DNA from: JAGVGT01 sp963807225
GTDB lineage: Bacteria; Desulfobacterota; Desulfobulbia; Desulfobulbales; JAGXFP01
Length of the DNA stretch: 64,000 bases
NCBI GenBank assembly: GCA_963807225.1
Contig: CAWEAD010000005.1
Coordinates: 1-64,000, forward strand
Reading direction: 5' to 3'
Of the stretch, positions 36,615 to 46,750 are shown in pieces. The translations under genes and the position numbers were made by a program. The notes under the pieces are model-generated. The model did no database searches, had not been told where the DNA came from, and saw nothing but the letters and a program-made list of their open reading frames with translations. Position 1 is the stretch's first letter, and every line of letters starts with the position of its first letter.

Positions 36615-37657
36615 AACTTTTCCACCACCGCAGTCTCAATCATCTCCACCGAAATCGCCAACATACACTCCCGTTCACGGTCGCATCCCTTCTTCAAACA
36701 GGGACCGCAGTCCAGGTCGGCCCTCAGCACTAGATTCTGTTCGCCCCAAGGACCGGTACGCCAGGGGGCGGTGGAACCGAAAATGGCCACCACCGGGGCG
36801 CCGACGGCGGCGGCGATGTGCATCGGCCCGGTATCGGTGGATACCACCACCCGAGATGCCTGATAAAGGGCGGCCAATTCCAGCAGGGAGGTCTCGCCGG
36901 CCAGGTTGAGGGGCGAACTTCTCATCCCGGCGATTATCCTGGCGATGGCCGGGCGATCGGCCGGACTGCCGGTAAAAACTACCGCACAACCCTGCGCCTG
37001 CAAACGGTCGGCCAGTTCGGTGAAGCGTTCCTCGAACCAGAGTTTGGTGGGCCAGGTCGCCTGGGGATTGATGGCCACCAGCGGTCGCTGCCGGTCCAGG
37101 CCGGACCGGCCCAGCAGTTCGTCCACCCGTTGCCGGTGAGCCTCGGTAATCGGCAGGTTGAAGACCACCTCGGGGGTCGGTATGTCAAGGGCCCGCAACA
37201 TGATAAGTTCCCGGTCCAGAGCATGTATATTCATATCGACGGCGGGAATCCGCTCGTTCAAAAAGAGCCAGCTGCCCTCGGCATGCTCCATCCCCCGGCC
37301 GAAACCGACCTTACGTTCGGCCCGGGCCAGAGCCACCAGCACTCCGCTTTTCAGCAGTCCCTGGAAATCAAGGAGCAGATCGTAGCGGGTATCGCGAAGT
37401 TCCTTGATCAGGGTCAGGGCTTCGCGGACCGCCGTCCAGGCCGGGCCGAAACCCCGGCGCACTGCGGCGGACCAATGTTTGCGCCGGGAGACCAGCACCC
37501 GGTCCAGATCGCGGTGGCCGACCAGCAACTCGGCTGCCGCCGCCTCCACCAGCCAGGTGATCCGGGCCTGCGGGTAGTGTTGCCTAAGGCAGTGCAGAGC
37601 CGGCAGGGTATGGATAACATCGCCGATGGCGCTGGTCTTGACGATAAGGATGTTCAT
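36593..37657 (-). CDS. waaC: Lipopolysaccharide heptosyltransferase (WaaC-type, GT9)
   Basis: This 354-residue GT9 protein begins MNILIVKTSAIGDVIHTLPAL and has LLDFQGLLKSG, STDTGPMHIAAAVGAPVVA and FGSTAPWRTGPWG, the heptosyltransferase I pattern. A Cys cluster CGPCLKKGCDRERECM near the C-terminus is typical of delta-type proteobacterial members. It adds heptose to Kdo of the inner core. Its last codons lie in a heptanucleotide repeat. The choice between WaaC and WaaF is moderately sure. Confidence 0.87.
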   Translation of the reverse strand: MNILIVKTSAIGDVIHTLPALHCLRQHYPQARITWLVEAAAAELLVGHRDLDRVLVSRRKHWSAAVRRGFGPAWTAVREALTLIKELRDTRYDLLLDFQGLLKSGVLVALARAERKVGFGRGMEHAEGSWLFLNERIPAVDMNIHALDRELIMLRALDIPTPEVVFNLPITEAHRQRVDELLGRSGLDRQRPLVAINPQATWPTKLWFEERFTELADRLQAQGCAVVFTGSPADRPAIARIIAGMRSSPLNLAGETSLLELAALYQASRVVVSTDTGPMHIAAAVGAPVVAIFGSTAPWRTGPWGEQNLVLRADLDCGPCLKKGCDRERECMLAISVEMIETAVVEKLRIQNAE

Positions 37658-37884
37658 GCCGGTTGATCGAGCCTGGGTGAGAATCGCTGGAAATTATCCT
37701 GAACCTTATTTTCCATCCGGAAAGACCGTTTTAAGCTGAAAACAATCTAACCTCTGGCCCTGCGCGGCGCAAGCAACACCGCCGTATGCGGGAAGATTTT
37801 CCCAACCTCGACGCTCGCTTCTTGCAATAATGGCCGGAGAGATATATCCTTCCGATTCGAATTAACTTCTAAAGGACCGAGACC

Positions 37885-38052
37885 ATGCTCAACAAGGATC
37901 TGCTGGCCATTCTGGCCTGCCCCAAATGCAAAAACCCAGTCAGGCTGGATGAAAAGAAGAACGGCCTGATCTGCGATAACTGCCGCCTGCTTTATGAGAT
38001 CCGTGACGAAATTCCGATCATGCTGGTGGAAGAGGCCAAAAAGCTTGACTGA
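37885..38052 (+). CDS. Trm112 family protein
   Basis: A 55-residue ORF with two Cys pairs, ACPKCK (near residue 11) and CDNC (near residue 30), then LLYEIRDEIPIMLVEEA, the Trm112/YcaR pattern. AAAGGA lies about 9 bases before the ATG. Bacterial Trm112 proteins are small zinc-binding partners often found near LPS genes (YcaR beside lpxK). The stop overlaps the proposed TTG start of the next gene. Confidence 0.85.
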   Translation: MLNKDLLAILACPKCKNPVRLDEKKNGLICDNCRLLYEIRDEIPIMLVEEAKKLD

Positions 38053-38887
38053 GCCGCACGATTCCGACCGCCCCCTGGCCGAGCGTTATCCATCGCTGAT
38101 CCCCCGTCTCTTTGCCAGCGCCCCCTTCGAGCTTTTGCGCCGAGGCTTACTGGAGCGCTTCCTCCACCATGGGCTTCAACCGGAGATCGGCCTGGAGGGG
38201 ACCTGCCTCTACGATTGCTCCCGGGAAGAATTCGGTGTTGTGGCCAAGGCTCTGCGCCGAGCCGAACTTTCCTGCACCATGCACGCCCCCTTTGTCGACC
38301 TGGCCCCCGGCGGTGCCGATCCGGAAATCCTCCGAGTCACCAGGGCCAAGCTGGAGAAAGTGCTGAACCTGATCGATATTTTCGCGCCGCGGGTCATCGT
38401 CTGCCATCTGGGCTATGAAGAGAACAAGCATTCCTTCGATCGACCGGGTTGGCTTGAACATGCCGCCGAGACCTGGCGCCTTCTGGCCGAAACGACCGCC
38501 GCCGCCGGAGTAAGGCTGGTGCTGGAAAACACCTACGAAAAAAACCCGGCCACCCACCTGGAGATATTCCAGCGACTCAACCCGCCCGAGGTCGGCTTCT
38601 GCCTGGATGTCGGCCATACCCTGGCCTTTGCCGGTAATTCCTGGCGGGACTGGCTGCCGACCCTGACCCCCTGGCTCGGCCATCTGCACCTGCACGACAA
38701 CCACGCCGACGGCGACCGCCATCTGCCGGTGGGGGCAGGCCTCTTCGATTTCACCGGTCTTTTCGCCTATCTCCGCCAGCACGATCTGCGCCCGACCATA
38801 ACCCTGGAGGCCTTCAGCGAGAAGGACCTGGCCCAGAGCCTTAGCGCCCTTGCGGCGATGGAATTGCCGGAACCGCCCGCCGCCTGA
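38045..38887 (+). CDS. Sugar phosphate isomerase/epimerase-like TIM-barrel protein
   Basis: The ~280-residue protein is of the xylose-isomerase-like TIM barrel superfamily: MHAPFVDLAPGG, VIVCHLGYEENKHSFDR, LVLENTYEKNPATHLEI, GFCLDVGHTLAFAG and HLHLHDNHADGDRHLPVGAG, whose acids and histidines form the metal site. The substrate is unknown. I start at TTG 38045 (GAAGAGG upstream, overlapping the Trm112 stop); an ATG at 37994 in frame overlaps the Trm112 gene by 59 bases and is less likely. Confidence 0.78.
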   Translation: MTEPHDSDRPLAERYPSLIPRLFASAPFELLRRGLLERFLHHGLQPEIGLEGTCLYDCSREEFGVVAKALRRAELSCTMHAPFVDLAPGGADPEILRVTRAKLEKVLNLIDIFAPRVIVCHLGYEENKHSFDRPGWLEHAAETWRLLAETTAAAGVRLVLENTYEKNPATHLEIFQRLNPPEVGFCLDVGHTLAFAGNSWRDWLPTLTPWLGHLHLHDNHADGDRHLPVGAGLFDFTGLFAYLRQHDLRPTITLEAFSEKDLAQSLSALAAMELPEPPAA

Positions 38888-39122
38888 AATCCGCCTGACC
38901 AGGGATCCCTGTTACCCTAGATCCACTGAGACAACTCACTAACCTCCCGTAGTTTCGAGCCCGGCAAAAACCTTTTTCCGCCAGCCATTTCTTCCTGTGC
39001 AAGCCTGCCCACCGATGCTATATTGAGCCATTGCTGCAGTATCGATTTTCTTCCGTCAGAATCCCCCGATCGGCCCGGCGCCAGCCGAACCACCGATCGC
39101 AAAGCCGAGTAAAACTGAGATA

Positions 39123-42100
39123 ATGAGCCACGCCGAACCAGAAACACTCGCCGTCCCGCCGGCTGATTTCGTCCATCTCCACGTCCACACCCAATACAGC
39201 TTGCTGGATGGCGCCATTCGCCTGAAGGACCTGATGCAGAGCTGCAAGGAGTTCGGCATGGATACCGTGACCATCACCGATCACGGCGCCATGTACGGCT
39301 GCCTGGAGTTTTATCTGAAGGCCAAGGCTGCCGGCCTGAAGCCGATCATCGGCTGCGAGTTCTATGTCACCAACGGCAGCCGGCACGACAAGAACAGCCA
39401 GAACAAGGAGATGCGCCATCTGGTCCTGCTGGCCATGAACCACCAGGGCTACCGCAACCTGTTGCGGCTGGCCTCCATCGCCCAGACCGAGGGCTTCTAC
39501 TACAAGCCCCGGATCGACTGGGAGGTCCTGGAAACTTTCAATGAAGGGCTGATTGCTTTAACCGCCTGCCTGCAAGGCCCCATTGCCTGCTGCCTGAAAA
39601 CCATGGACAAGAAAGGGGCGCTGGCCGCGACCAGCCGCTTGCAAAACATCTTCGGCGACCGCCTCTACCTGGAACTCCAGGAAAACGGCATCCCCGAGCA
39701 GAATCTGGTCAACAAGGGCCTGTTCGAGATCGCCAGGGAAACCGGGATCCCCCTGGTGGCCACCAACGACTGCCATTATCTGACCCGTGAGCAGAGCAAG
39801 GCCCACGAGGTGCTGCTCTGCATCCAGACCGGGCGGACCATCGACGATCCCGGCCGTTTCCATTTCGATTCCGACCAGCTCTACTTCAAGTCGCCCCAGG
39901 AGATGAAGGAGAGCTTCGCCTGGTGCCCGGAGGCCATTGCCAACACTGTTAAGGTGGCCGCACGCTGCAATATCGAACTGGAACTGGACCAGCCCTATTT
40001 TCCGGCCTTTCCGATCCCCGAAGGAGAAACCCTGGACTCTCTCTTCGAGCGGGAAGCCCGGGAAGGGCTGGACAAGCGCCTGGCTCGCATGAAGAAACAT
40101 GACGACTTCACGCCGGAGCAGGAACAGGTCTACCGGGACCGGCTGGAGATGGAGATCGGGGTCATCAAGAAGATGGGCTTCCCCGGCTACTTCCTGATCG
40201 TCGCCGATTTCATTAACTGGGCCAAGGACCATCAGATCCCGGTGGGACCGGGCCGGGGCTCCGGGGCCGGCAGCCTGGTGGCCTACTCCATGCAGATCAC
40301 CGATCTCGACCCCCTGCCCTATGGCCTGATCTTCGAAAGGTTCCTTAACATCGAGCGGGTGTCGCTGCCCGACTTCGACGTCGATTTCTGCCAGGAACGG
40401 CGCGGTGAGGTGATCGAGTACGTCCAGAAAAAATACAACTCCGAGAAAGCCGACCCCGGCGACGAACACGTGGCCCAGATCATCACCTACGGGTCGATGA
40501 AGGCCCGCGGTGTCATTCGCGACGTGGGCCGCGCCCTGGGCATGGCCTACGGCGAGGTGGACCGCATCGCCAAGCTGGTTCCGGATCAGTTGAAGATCAC
40601 CATCAAGGACGCCCTGGAGCAGGAGCCGCGGCTGAAGGACTCCTACCGGCACGACCCCGAGGTCACCCGGCTGATCGAGATCTGCCTGGCCCTGGAGGGC
40701 ATGCCGCGCCACACCTCGACCCACGCCGCCGGGGTGGTGGTCTCGCCGCGCCCCATGTACGAGTACCTGCCGCTGGCCCGGGGCTCCAAGGACGAGGTCC
40801 TGACCCAGTACGACATGTTCCACACCGAGAAGACCGGACTGATCAAGTTCGATTTCCTGGGCTTGAAGACCCTGACCGTCATCGAGCGGGCTCTGAAATT
40901 GATCGAGCTGGCCATCGATAAGCGGCTCGACATCAGCGAGATCCCCCTGGACGATCCCGCCACCTACGACCTGCTCTGCCGAGGCGACGCCCTGGGTGTC
41001 TTCCAGCTGGAAAGTTCCGGCATGCGGCAGCTCCTCACCGATATGAAGCCGGAACTCTTCACCGACCTGATCGCCCTGGTCGCCCTCTACCGCCCCGGAC
41101 CACTGGAAAGCGGCATGGTCAAGGACTTCGTCAACACCAAACACGGCCGGATGGTGGCCAAATACCCGCTGCCGCAGCTGGAGCCGATCCTCAAGGAAAC
41201 CTACGGGGTCATCGTCTACCAGGAACAGGTGATGAAGATCGCCAACGTCCTGGCCAGCTACTCGCTGGGCGATGCCGATATGCTGCGCCGGGCCATGGGC
41301 AAGAAGAAGCCCGAGGTGATGGCCAAGGAAAAAGGCCGCTTCATGGAGGGGTGCGAAAAGAACAGCATCCCGCTGGACAAGGCGGAGTACATCTTCGACC
41401 TGATGGCCAAGTTCGCCGGCTACGGCTTCAACAAGTCGCATTCGGCCGCTTACGCCCTGATCGCCTACCAGACCGCCTGGCTCAAGACCCACTACCCGGC
41501 CCAGTTCATGGCGGCGCTCCTTTCCTGCGACATGAACAATACCGACAAGGTGGTGCTCTACATCTCCGAGTGTCGCGACCACGATATCGAGGTACTGCCG
41601 CCGGACATCAACGAAAGCTTCCGCGATTTCACCGTCATCGAGGAACGCATCCGCTTCGGTCTGGCGGCAGTAAAAAACGTCGGTGACAACGCGCTGGACT
41701 CGATCATCGAAGAACGCAAAAGCGGCGGACGCTATCAATCGCTGGAGGACTTCTGCAACCGGATCGACTCCCGGCGGGTCAACCGGCGGGTAATCGAAAG
41801 CCTGATCAAGGCCGGCGCCTTCGATTCCCTGGGCGCCAAACGCTCACAGCTCTTCGCCATCCTCGATCTGGCCATGGAACAGGCCCAGTCCGCCCAGCGC
41901 GATCGGCTTTCGGGCCAGAAATCATTGTTCGGGGTGCTGCCCCAGAGCGAAGCAGTCCAGGCCAGCGCCATCAAGCTGCCGGATATTGCCGAATGGACTG
42001 AAAAAGAGCGACTGAGCCTGGAGAAGGAGACGGTGGGCTTCTACCTGACCGGCCATCCGCTGGACAGCCATCGCCACGAACTGAGGATGGTCACCACCAC

Positions 42101-42686
42101 CATCCTGGCCGATCTTGGCGAGTTTGAAGGGGCGCCGGTCCGAGTCGGCGGTCTGGTCAAGACCAAGAAGGAGATCAAGAGCAAAAACGGCGACCGGATG
42201 GCCTTCATCACCCTGGAAGACATCTCCGGCTCCGCCGAAGTGGTGATCTTCCCCAAAATCTTCGCCGACTGCTCCGCTCTGCTGGATTCCGACCAGCCCC
42301 TGATTATTCAGGGCAAGGCGGAAAGCGACGAACAGACCGGCAAGATCATCGCCGATGAAGTGGTCACCCTGGAGGAGGCGCGCCAGCGCTACACCGAACA
42401 GGTCCTCATCCAGCTCAGGGCCAATCAGGTGAGCCGCCGCCGCATAGAGGATATAAAAAAGCTGATCCTCCAGAACCACGGTTCCACCCCGGTCCTGCTG
42501 ACCATGCATTTCGACAAAAGGGGTGAGGTGGATATCGAGGTGCCGAGCGACTTCACCGTCATGCCCTCCACCGGTTTCGCCACGGCGGTGGCCGAGAAAC
42601 TGGGCTACGAGGCCGTCACCTACAAGACCCGGGCTCCGCAGCTCCAGGAAAGAAAACAGAACAAGTGGCGGAAGAACGGGGATTAA
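39123..42686 (+). CDS. dnaE: DNA polymerase III alpha subunit
   Basis: This 1187-residue replicative polymerase starts with the PHP domain (HLHVHTQYSLLDGAIR). The C-family active site includes PVGPGRGSGAGSLVAYS and PDFDVDFCQERR. A helix-hairpin-helix segment follows (AAVKNVGDNALDSI), then a C-terminal OB domain (APVRVGGLVKTKKEIKSKNG). The length fits DnaE1. It is the only apparent full copy, but decayed pieces resembling its OB-domain codons and its last ~25 codons lie at 44832-44987 and 46751-46817. Confidence 0.97.
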   Translation: MSHAEPETLAVPPADFVHLHVHTQYSLLDGAIRLKDLMQSCKEFGMDTVTITDHGAMYGCLEFYLKAKAAGLKPIIGCEFYVTNGSRHDKNSQNKEMRHLVLLAMNHQGYRNLLRLASIAQTEGFYYKPRIDWEVLETFNEGLIALTACLQGPIACCLKTMDKKGALAATSRLQNIFGDRLYLELQENGIPEQNLVNKGLFEIARETGIPLVATNDCHYLTREQSKAHEVLLCIQTGRTIDDPGRFHFDSDQLYFKSPQEMKESFAWCPEAIANTVKVAARCNIELELDQPYFPAFPIPEGETLDSLFEREAREGLDKRLARMKKHDDFTPEQEQVYRDRLEMEIGVIKKMGFPGYFLIVADFINWAKDHQIPVGPGRGSGAGSLVAYSMQITDLDPLPYGLIFERFLNIERVSLPDFDVDFCQERRGEVIEYVQKKYNSEKADPGDEHVAQIITYGSMKARGVIRDVGRALGMAYGEVDRIAKLVPDQLKITIKDALEQEPRLKDSYRHDPEVTRLIEICLALEGMPRHTSTHAAGVVVSPRPMYEYLPLARGSKDEVLTQYDMFHTEKTGLIKFDFLGLKTLTVIERALKLIELAIDKRLDISEIPLDDPATYDLLCRGDALGVFQLESSGMRQLLTDMKPELFTDLIALVALYRPGPLESGMVKDFVNTKHGRMVAKYPLPQLEPILKETYGVIVYQEQVMKIANVLASYSLGDADMLRRAMGKKKPEVMAKEKGRFMEGCEKNSIPLDKAEYIFDLMAKFAGYGFNKSHSAAYALIAYQTAWLKTHYPAQFMAALLSCDMNNTDKVVLYISECRDHDIEVLPPDINESFRDFTVIEERIRFGLAAVKNVGDNALDSIIEERKSGGRYQSLEDFCNRIDSRRVNRRVIESLIKAGAFDSLGAKRSQLFAILDLAMEQAQSAQRDRLSGQKSLFGVLPQSEAVQASAIKLPDIAEWTEKERLSLEKETVGFYLTGHPLDSHRHELRMVTTTILADLGEFEGAPVRVGGLVKTKKEIKSKNGDRMAFITLEDISGSAEVVIFPKIFADCSALLDSDQPLIIQGKAESDEQTGKIIADEVVTLEEARQRYTEQVLIQLRANQVSRRRIEDIKKLILQNHGSTPVLLTMHFDKRGEVDIEVPSDFTVMPSTGFATAVAEKLGYEAVTYKTRAPQLQERKQNKWRKNGD

Positions 42687-42703
42687 AACGGAAGAGGCAA
42701 TAT

Positions 42704-42733
42704 ACGCACAGGCTTAAGCCGATGTGGATGGCG
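42704..42733 (+). repeat. 30-base repeat copy A after dnaE
   Basis: This 30-base sequence, beginning ACGCACAGGCTTAAGCC, recurs at 46622-46651 with 25 of 30 bases identical. It lies just downstream of dnaE and is part of a larger dispersed dnaE-tail duplication. Confidence 0.7.
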
Positions 42734-42781
42734 ACAGAACGGGGATCAGGATAAAAAGCGGCGAGGCTGATCATTTACCGA

Positions 42782-44704
42782 TCAGATCTCCAGGCGGACC
42801 CCGACCTCAACCACCTGGTCGGTCGGCAGACCGAAAAAGGAGGAGGCGTCCCAAGCATTGCGGGACATGAAAATAAAAAGGCCCGCCCGCCAGCGCATCA
42901 TCTTGGAAGCGCCGGAATATATCAGGCTTTCCCGGCCGATGTAGAAACTCGTTTCCGCCGGATCCAGGTCCATCCCCTGCCCCCGCGCCAGGGCCAGCAC
43001 GCTGTCCAGCTTGGGATCTTCCATAAAGCCAAAACGGGCGACGATGCGGTGCAACCCGCCACCCAGTTTTTCGACTTGGACTTTTTCCAGACTGGGCACC
43101 CGGGGAATATCTTCGATCAAAAAATTCAGCAGAACCGTCCGGTTGTGAATGGCTTTGTAGTGCTTGAGGTTCTTGGCCAGGGCCACGGGAACCACATTTT
43201 GATTTCCGGTTAAATAAACGGCGTCACCGGCGATTCTTTCCGGCGGGTGGTTGGCAAACTCAACGACCAGTTGATGAACCGGCTGCATGACCGTCCGCAA
43301 CTGTTCTCCGACAATCCGGCGCCCCTTGGCCCAGGTAAGCATCAAGAGAAAGAAGGCCGAGCCGATGACCAGCGGGAACCAGGCGCCATGGAAAATCTTG
43401 CTGATATTGGCCAGGAAAAAGGGGATGTCGACCAGCAAAAAAAGTCCGGTCAGCGGCACCAGACCAAGTAAAGGCCAATGCCAGCGGTGCCGGGCCACCA
43501 TAAAAAACATGATCGAGGTAATAATCATGGTGGAGGTCACGGCCACCCCGTAAGCGGCGGCAAGTTTGCTGGAGGATTGAAAGCCGGCCACCAGGGCGAC
43601 GGTGCAGACCATGAGCATCCAGTTGACCGGGGCCACATAGATCTGGCCGATTTGCTTGGCGGAGGTATGACGAACGTGCAAACGCGGCAGGAATCCCAGC
43701 TGGATTGCCTGGGTGGTAAGGGAAAAGGCGCCGCTGATCACGGCCTGGGAAGCGATGATGGTGGCCAGGGTGGTCAGTACCACCGTTGGGATCATCGCCC
43801 AGGAAGGCACCATGGCGTAAAACGGATGTGCCACCACTTCCGGGTGAGCCAGGAGCAGCGCGCCCTGACCGAAATAATTCAAGATCAGGGCCGGAAAAAC
43901 GAGACCGAACCAGGTCAGGCGGATGGGGCGGGCTCCGAAATGGCCCATGTCGGCGTAGAGCGCTTCGGCCCCGGTAACCACCAGAAAAACGGCGCCCAGC
44001 ACCACAAAACCATGCATTTTGTTTAAAATCAGAAATTGCACGCCATACCAGGGGAAAAGCGCCGCCAGAACCTGCGGCGCCCGCACCACCTGGAGCAGGC
44101 CGGTAAGCGCCAGGAAACAAAGCCAGATAAAAATCACCGGGCCGAACAGGCCACCGACCATCGCCGTCCCGTGCCGTTGGATCAGGAAAAGACCGAGCAG
44201 GATGGCAATGGTGATGGAGATCACATAGTGGGCGAAGGCCGGGGTGATAATAGCGAGACCTTCCACCGCACTCAAAACCGAGATGGCCGGGGTGATCATG
44301 CCGTCCCCATACAAGAGACAGGCGGCGAAGAGGCCCAGGGCGATCATGCCCAGCCCCTGCCTGGTTTTGTCGGCCCTCCTTATCCCCCGCAGCAGGGCGG
44401 TCAGGGCAATGACCCCGCCTTCCCCGCGGTTGTCGGCCCGGAAGACGAAGAGCAAATATTTCAGGCCGACGATCATCGCCAGGGCCCAAAACATCAGGGA
44501 GAGGATGCCCATCACGTTGGCATGGCTGATCTCAATCCCATATTCACCATGAAAACATTCCCGAATCGCATAGATCGGACTGGTGGCGATATCACCGAAA
44601 ACCACCCCCAGCGCGGCCAGTGACAAGCTCAGCCGCCGGCTCTTGCCTTTGGCCTCAGTGCTTTCCGCTTTCGCTTTTCCAGCGTCATCGTTGGTAATAG
44701 ACAT
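42782..44704 (-). CDS. kup: KUP-family potassium transporter
   Basis: The ~640-residue protein has about twelve membrane segments and the Kup start pattern LSLAALGVVFGDIATSPIYAI. It also has DNRGEGGVIALTALL and the C-terminal cytoplasmic domain (VYLTGNQNVVPVALAKNL). It is a proton-coupled potassium importer. I choose ATG 44704 (AGAGG upstream); the frame runs 30 codons further to 44794. It is convergent with dnaE. Confidence 0.93.
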   Translation of the reverse strand: MSITNDDAGKAKAESTEAKGKSRRLSLSLAALGVVFGDIATSPIYAIRECFHGEYGIEISHANVMGILSLMFWALAMIVGLKYLLFVFRADNRGEGGVIALTALLRGIRRADKTRQGLGMIALGLFAACLLYGDGMITPAISVLSAVEGLAIITPAFAHYVISITIAILLGLFLIQRHGTAMVGGLFGPVIFIWLCFLALTGLLQVVRAPQVLAALFPWYGVQFLILNKMHGFVVLGAVFLVVTGAEALYADMGHFGARPIRLTWFGLVFPALILNYFGQGALLLAHPEVVAHPFYAMVPSWAMIPTVVLTTLATIIASQAVISGAFSLTTQAIQLGFLPRLHVRHTSAKQIGQIYVAPVNWMLMVCTVALVAGFQSSSKLAAAYGVAVTSTMIITSIMFFMVARHRWHWPLLGLVPLTGLFLLVDIPFFLANISKIFHGAWFPLVIGSAFFLLMLTWAKGRRIVGEQLRTVMQPVHQLVVEFANHPPERIAGDAVYLTGNQNVVPVALAKNLKHYKAIHNRTVLLNFLIEDIPRVPSLEKVQVEKLGGGLHRIVARFGFMEDPKLDSVLALARGQGMDLDPAETSFYIGRESLIYSGASKMMRWRAGLFIFMSRNAWDASSFFGLPTDQVVEVGVRLEI

Positions 44705-45360
44705 CCATCGCCTCTTGCTGTATTTGAATCCGCCAGGGTTTGAGCCCGAAATGGAGTGATCATCAGCATAAACCGGTTCATCATAACAAAACAAACCGGA
44801 ACCGGTTTATTTTTGCTGCACGCGCAAAAAACAGCTGGCAACCGCCACAATCCTGGCCGCTCTCAGCGAGTTCAAAGGGGCGCCGGTTCGGGTGGGCAAC
44901 CTGCTCAAGATGGTGGGTAAAACGGAAGAGAAAATTGGCAACACCCAGGTTGGGGTAACCTTTGTGACAACTTGCCGGCCAGGGTAATACCCTTGAATGA
45001 ACGCGGAATTTCCAGGCAGGTTTATTGCCGTGCTAGTGCTTCCAGCAAGGAAACCATAAAACTACTACTCATGATTACCACTCAATTTCAGCCACTTTCG
45101 CAGGAAATTGGACATTGCTCTGCAATGCTATTGATTTTGATATGCCTGAAAATTTAACTTGCCTGTCCTACATCGACTCCTGCCGATTCTGTTGTTTGTA
45201 ATAATATTTTCCACAGCATCCAAGAATTACAATAACCGCAATAACAATAGATTTTCTCCTAGATTGAACAGGCTCCTTTTAGCCTTAACGTTTTGCTCAA
45301 TTGCAGTGCGTCGTTTTCGCTGTCAGCTTCACTGAATTGCTATGCAGCGCCACAAACACC
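44705..45360. other. Intergenic region holding a dnaE remnant
   Basis: About 650 bases between kup and rsgA. The first 130 bases carry the kup leader. A dnaE-like fragment occupies 44832-44987. The remainder is AT-richer, with short frames but no recognisable gene or RNA. Confidence 0.5.
44832..44987 (+). pseudogene. dnaE OB-domain fragment (remnant)
   Basis: The reading frame at 44832 encodes TILAALSEFKGAPVRVGNL, against TILADLGEFEGAPVRVGGL in the dnaE of this window (nucleotides 42098-42154). The fragment then changes to a sequence matching the segment starting at the dnaE stop codon: 13 bases, TAAAACGGAAGAG, are identical at 42684-42696 and 44918-44930. It is thus an internally deleted copy of the dnaE 3' region. 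Confidence 0.8.
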
Positions 45361-46431
45361 CTATTCATCCTTTAAGTCCTTTTTGGCCGACTTAATGTAT
45401 TTACCAAAGTCCCGATCCTTCTTTCTCTTTTCAACATGGGACATCTGGTAGAACTCGGATTCTTTACTGAGTTTCAGGTAGTTTTCAAAGTGCTCCCGGC
45501 TTATTTCGCCGGAATTCACGGCCTCAAGTACAGCGCAGCCTGGCTCGCCGGTATGGCTACAGTCTCGATAACGGCAGCTGGATGAGAGGGCGGTGATGTC
45601 GGCATAACTAGTCCCTATGCCGCCTTCCGCGGCCAAAATGGCAAATTCACGCATTCCCGGATTGTCGATAACCAGCGCACCTCCCTCAAGACGGATCAGT
45701 TCACGACGAACAGTTGTATGCCGCCCTTCACCAGTCTCGCTCACGGTCTTGGTTGCCAACATCTCACGGCCGATCAACTGATTAATCAGCGTACTCTTGC
45801 CAACCCCGGACGACCCAACGAAGCAATAGGTCTTGCCAGGTAACAACAGCCGCTTGAAATCATCCACACCTTCCCGCGTTACGTTGCTCAACGTTCCTGT
45901 CGGTGCGGTGATACCAGCAGCACCTATTTCCGCCAACTGCGCAGCCAGAACAGCAGAATCCACCAAGTCCGTCTTGGAGAGCAGAATGTACGGCTCAGCC
46001 CCACCTTCCATCACCATGACCAGATAGCGTTCCAACCGCTTCAGATTGAAATCAAAGTGACAGGACTGCACGATAACCACGTAGTCCACGTTCGCCGCTA
46101 TCATCTGATACTCGATGAGGTTCCCCACCTTCTTTCTGCGCAGCGAAGTCCTGCGCTCTAGAAGCGCATGGACCACCCCAAAGTCTTCTCCTTCTTGCTT
46201 CTCCAGGCACACCCAGTCGCCCACGCACGGCAGCTCATGGGATCGGTGATGGCGGTGCAGATAGCTACCGGCCAGTTTTGCCCGGAAATGGCCGGTCTGA
46301 TCCACGAGCAATAACTGAGCACGATCGACAGCCGCAACGCGGGCGATGGTATCCTCTGGTTTGCAATCTGCCCTTTGCGCGAACCAGTCGTTCCAGCCTA
46401 GATCATTCAATTCACAGTGTTGATTTTTCAT
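45361..46431 (-). CDS. rsgA: Ribosome small subunit-dependent GTPase A
   Basis: This 356-residue circularly permuted GTPase has an N-terminal OB fold, LLSKTDLVD (G4), FVGSSGVGKSTLINQLIG (G1), TTVRRELI and DNPGMREF (G3). A C-terminal zinc site with CRYRDCSHTGEPGC follows. It checks 30S maturation. The C-terminal ~30 residues are Lys-rich. The gene appears less GC-rich than its neighbours and is flanked by dnaE remnants, which suggests insertion or horizontal acquisition (inferred). Confidence 0.93.
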   Translation of the reverse strand: MKNQHCELNDLGWNDWFAQRADCKPEDTIARVAAVDRAQLLLVDQTGHFRAKLAGSYLHRHHRSHELPCVGDWVCLEKQEGEDFGVVHALLERRTSLRRKKVGNLIEYQMIAANVDYVVIVQSCHFDFNLKRLERYLVMVMEGGAEPYILLSKTDLVDSAVLAAQLAEIGAAGITAPTGTLSNVTREGVDDFKRLLLPGKTYCFVGSSGVGKSTLINQLIGREMLATKTVSETGEGRHTTVRRELIRLEGGALVIDNPGMREFAILAAEGGIGTSYADITALSSSCRYRDCSHTGEPGCAVLEAVNSGEISREHFENYLKLSKESEFYQMSHVEKRKKDRDFGKYIKSAKKDLKDE

Positions 46432-46621
46432 TTATCTCCGCGCATGGATAAAGTGGTCGGTAGTTGGCCATATATTCCCTTAAATTTCCTCCATTGCAAC
46501 CCACATGTGGGTGCCAGTGGCATGCGATATAATTCCGGCTCAAAACATCCAAGGTGGCAGATAGCTACCTAACAAACTAGACTGTTGCAATGATTTTTGA
46601 CGTAGAAAGTAGCCTGCACAG

Positions 46622-46651
46622 ACGCGCAGGCTTATGCCAAGGTGGATGGCG
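46622..46651 (+). repeat. 30-base repeat copy B
   Basis: It begins ACGCGCAGGCTTATGCC and matches 42704-42733 at 25 of 30 bases, in the same orientation. Confidence 0.7.
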
Positions 46652-46750
46652 GATGGTGTGATCGGGAGTGCTCCGGAAGTTGCCTTAGCCGCTCTTTATC
46701 AAAAAAAGGGATCTTCCCCGGTTTTCAGCCCACCGAGGACATCGTAATTG

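Noticed and set aside
39558..41738. A 726-codon minus-strand open frame inside dnaE
   Set aside because: It is antisense to the dnaE catalytic core. Its residue composition is a by-product of GC-rich codons.
45170..45260. Short minus-strand hydrophobic peptide (RKSIVIAVIVILGCCG)
   Set aside because: It has no valid start codon in frame, and upstream stops close the frame.
44705..45360. Cyclic di-AMP riboswitch before kup
   Set aside because: No matching conserved core was found; the region instead holds a dnaE remnant.
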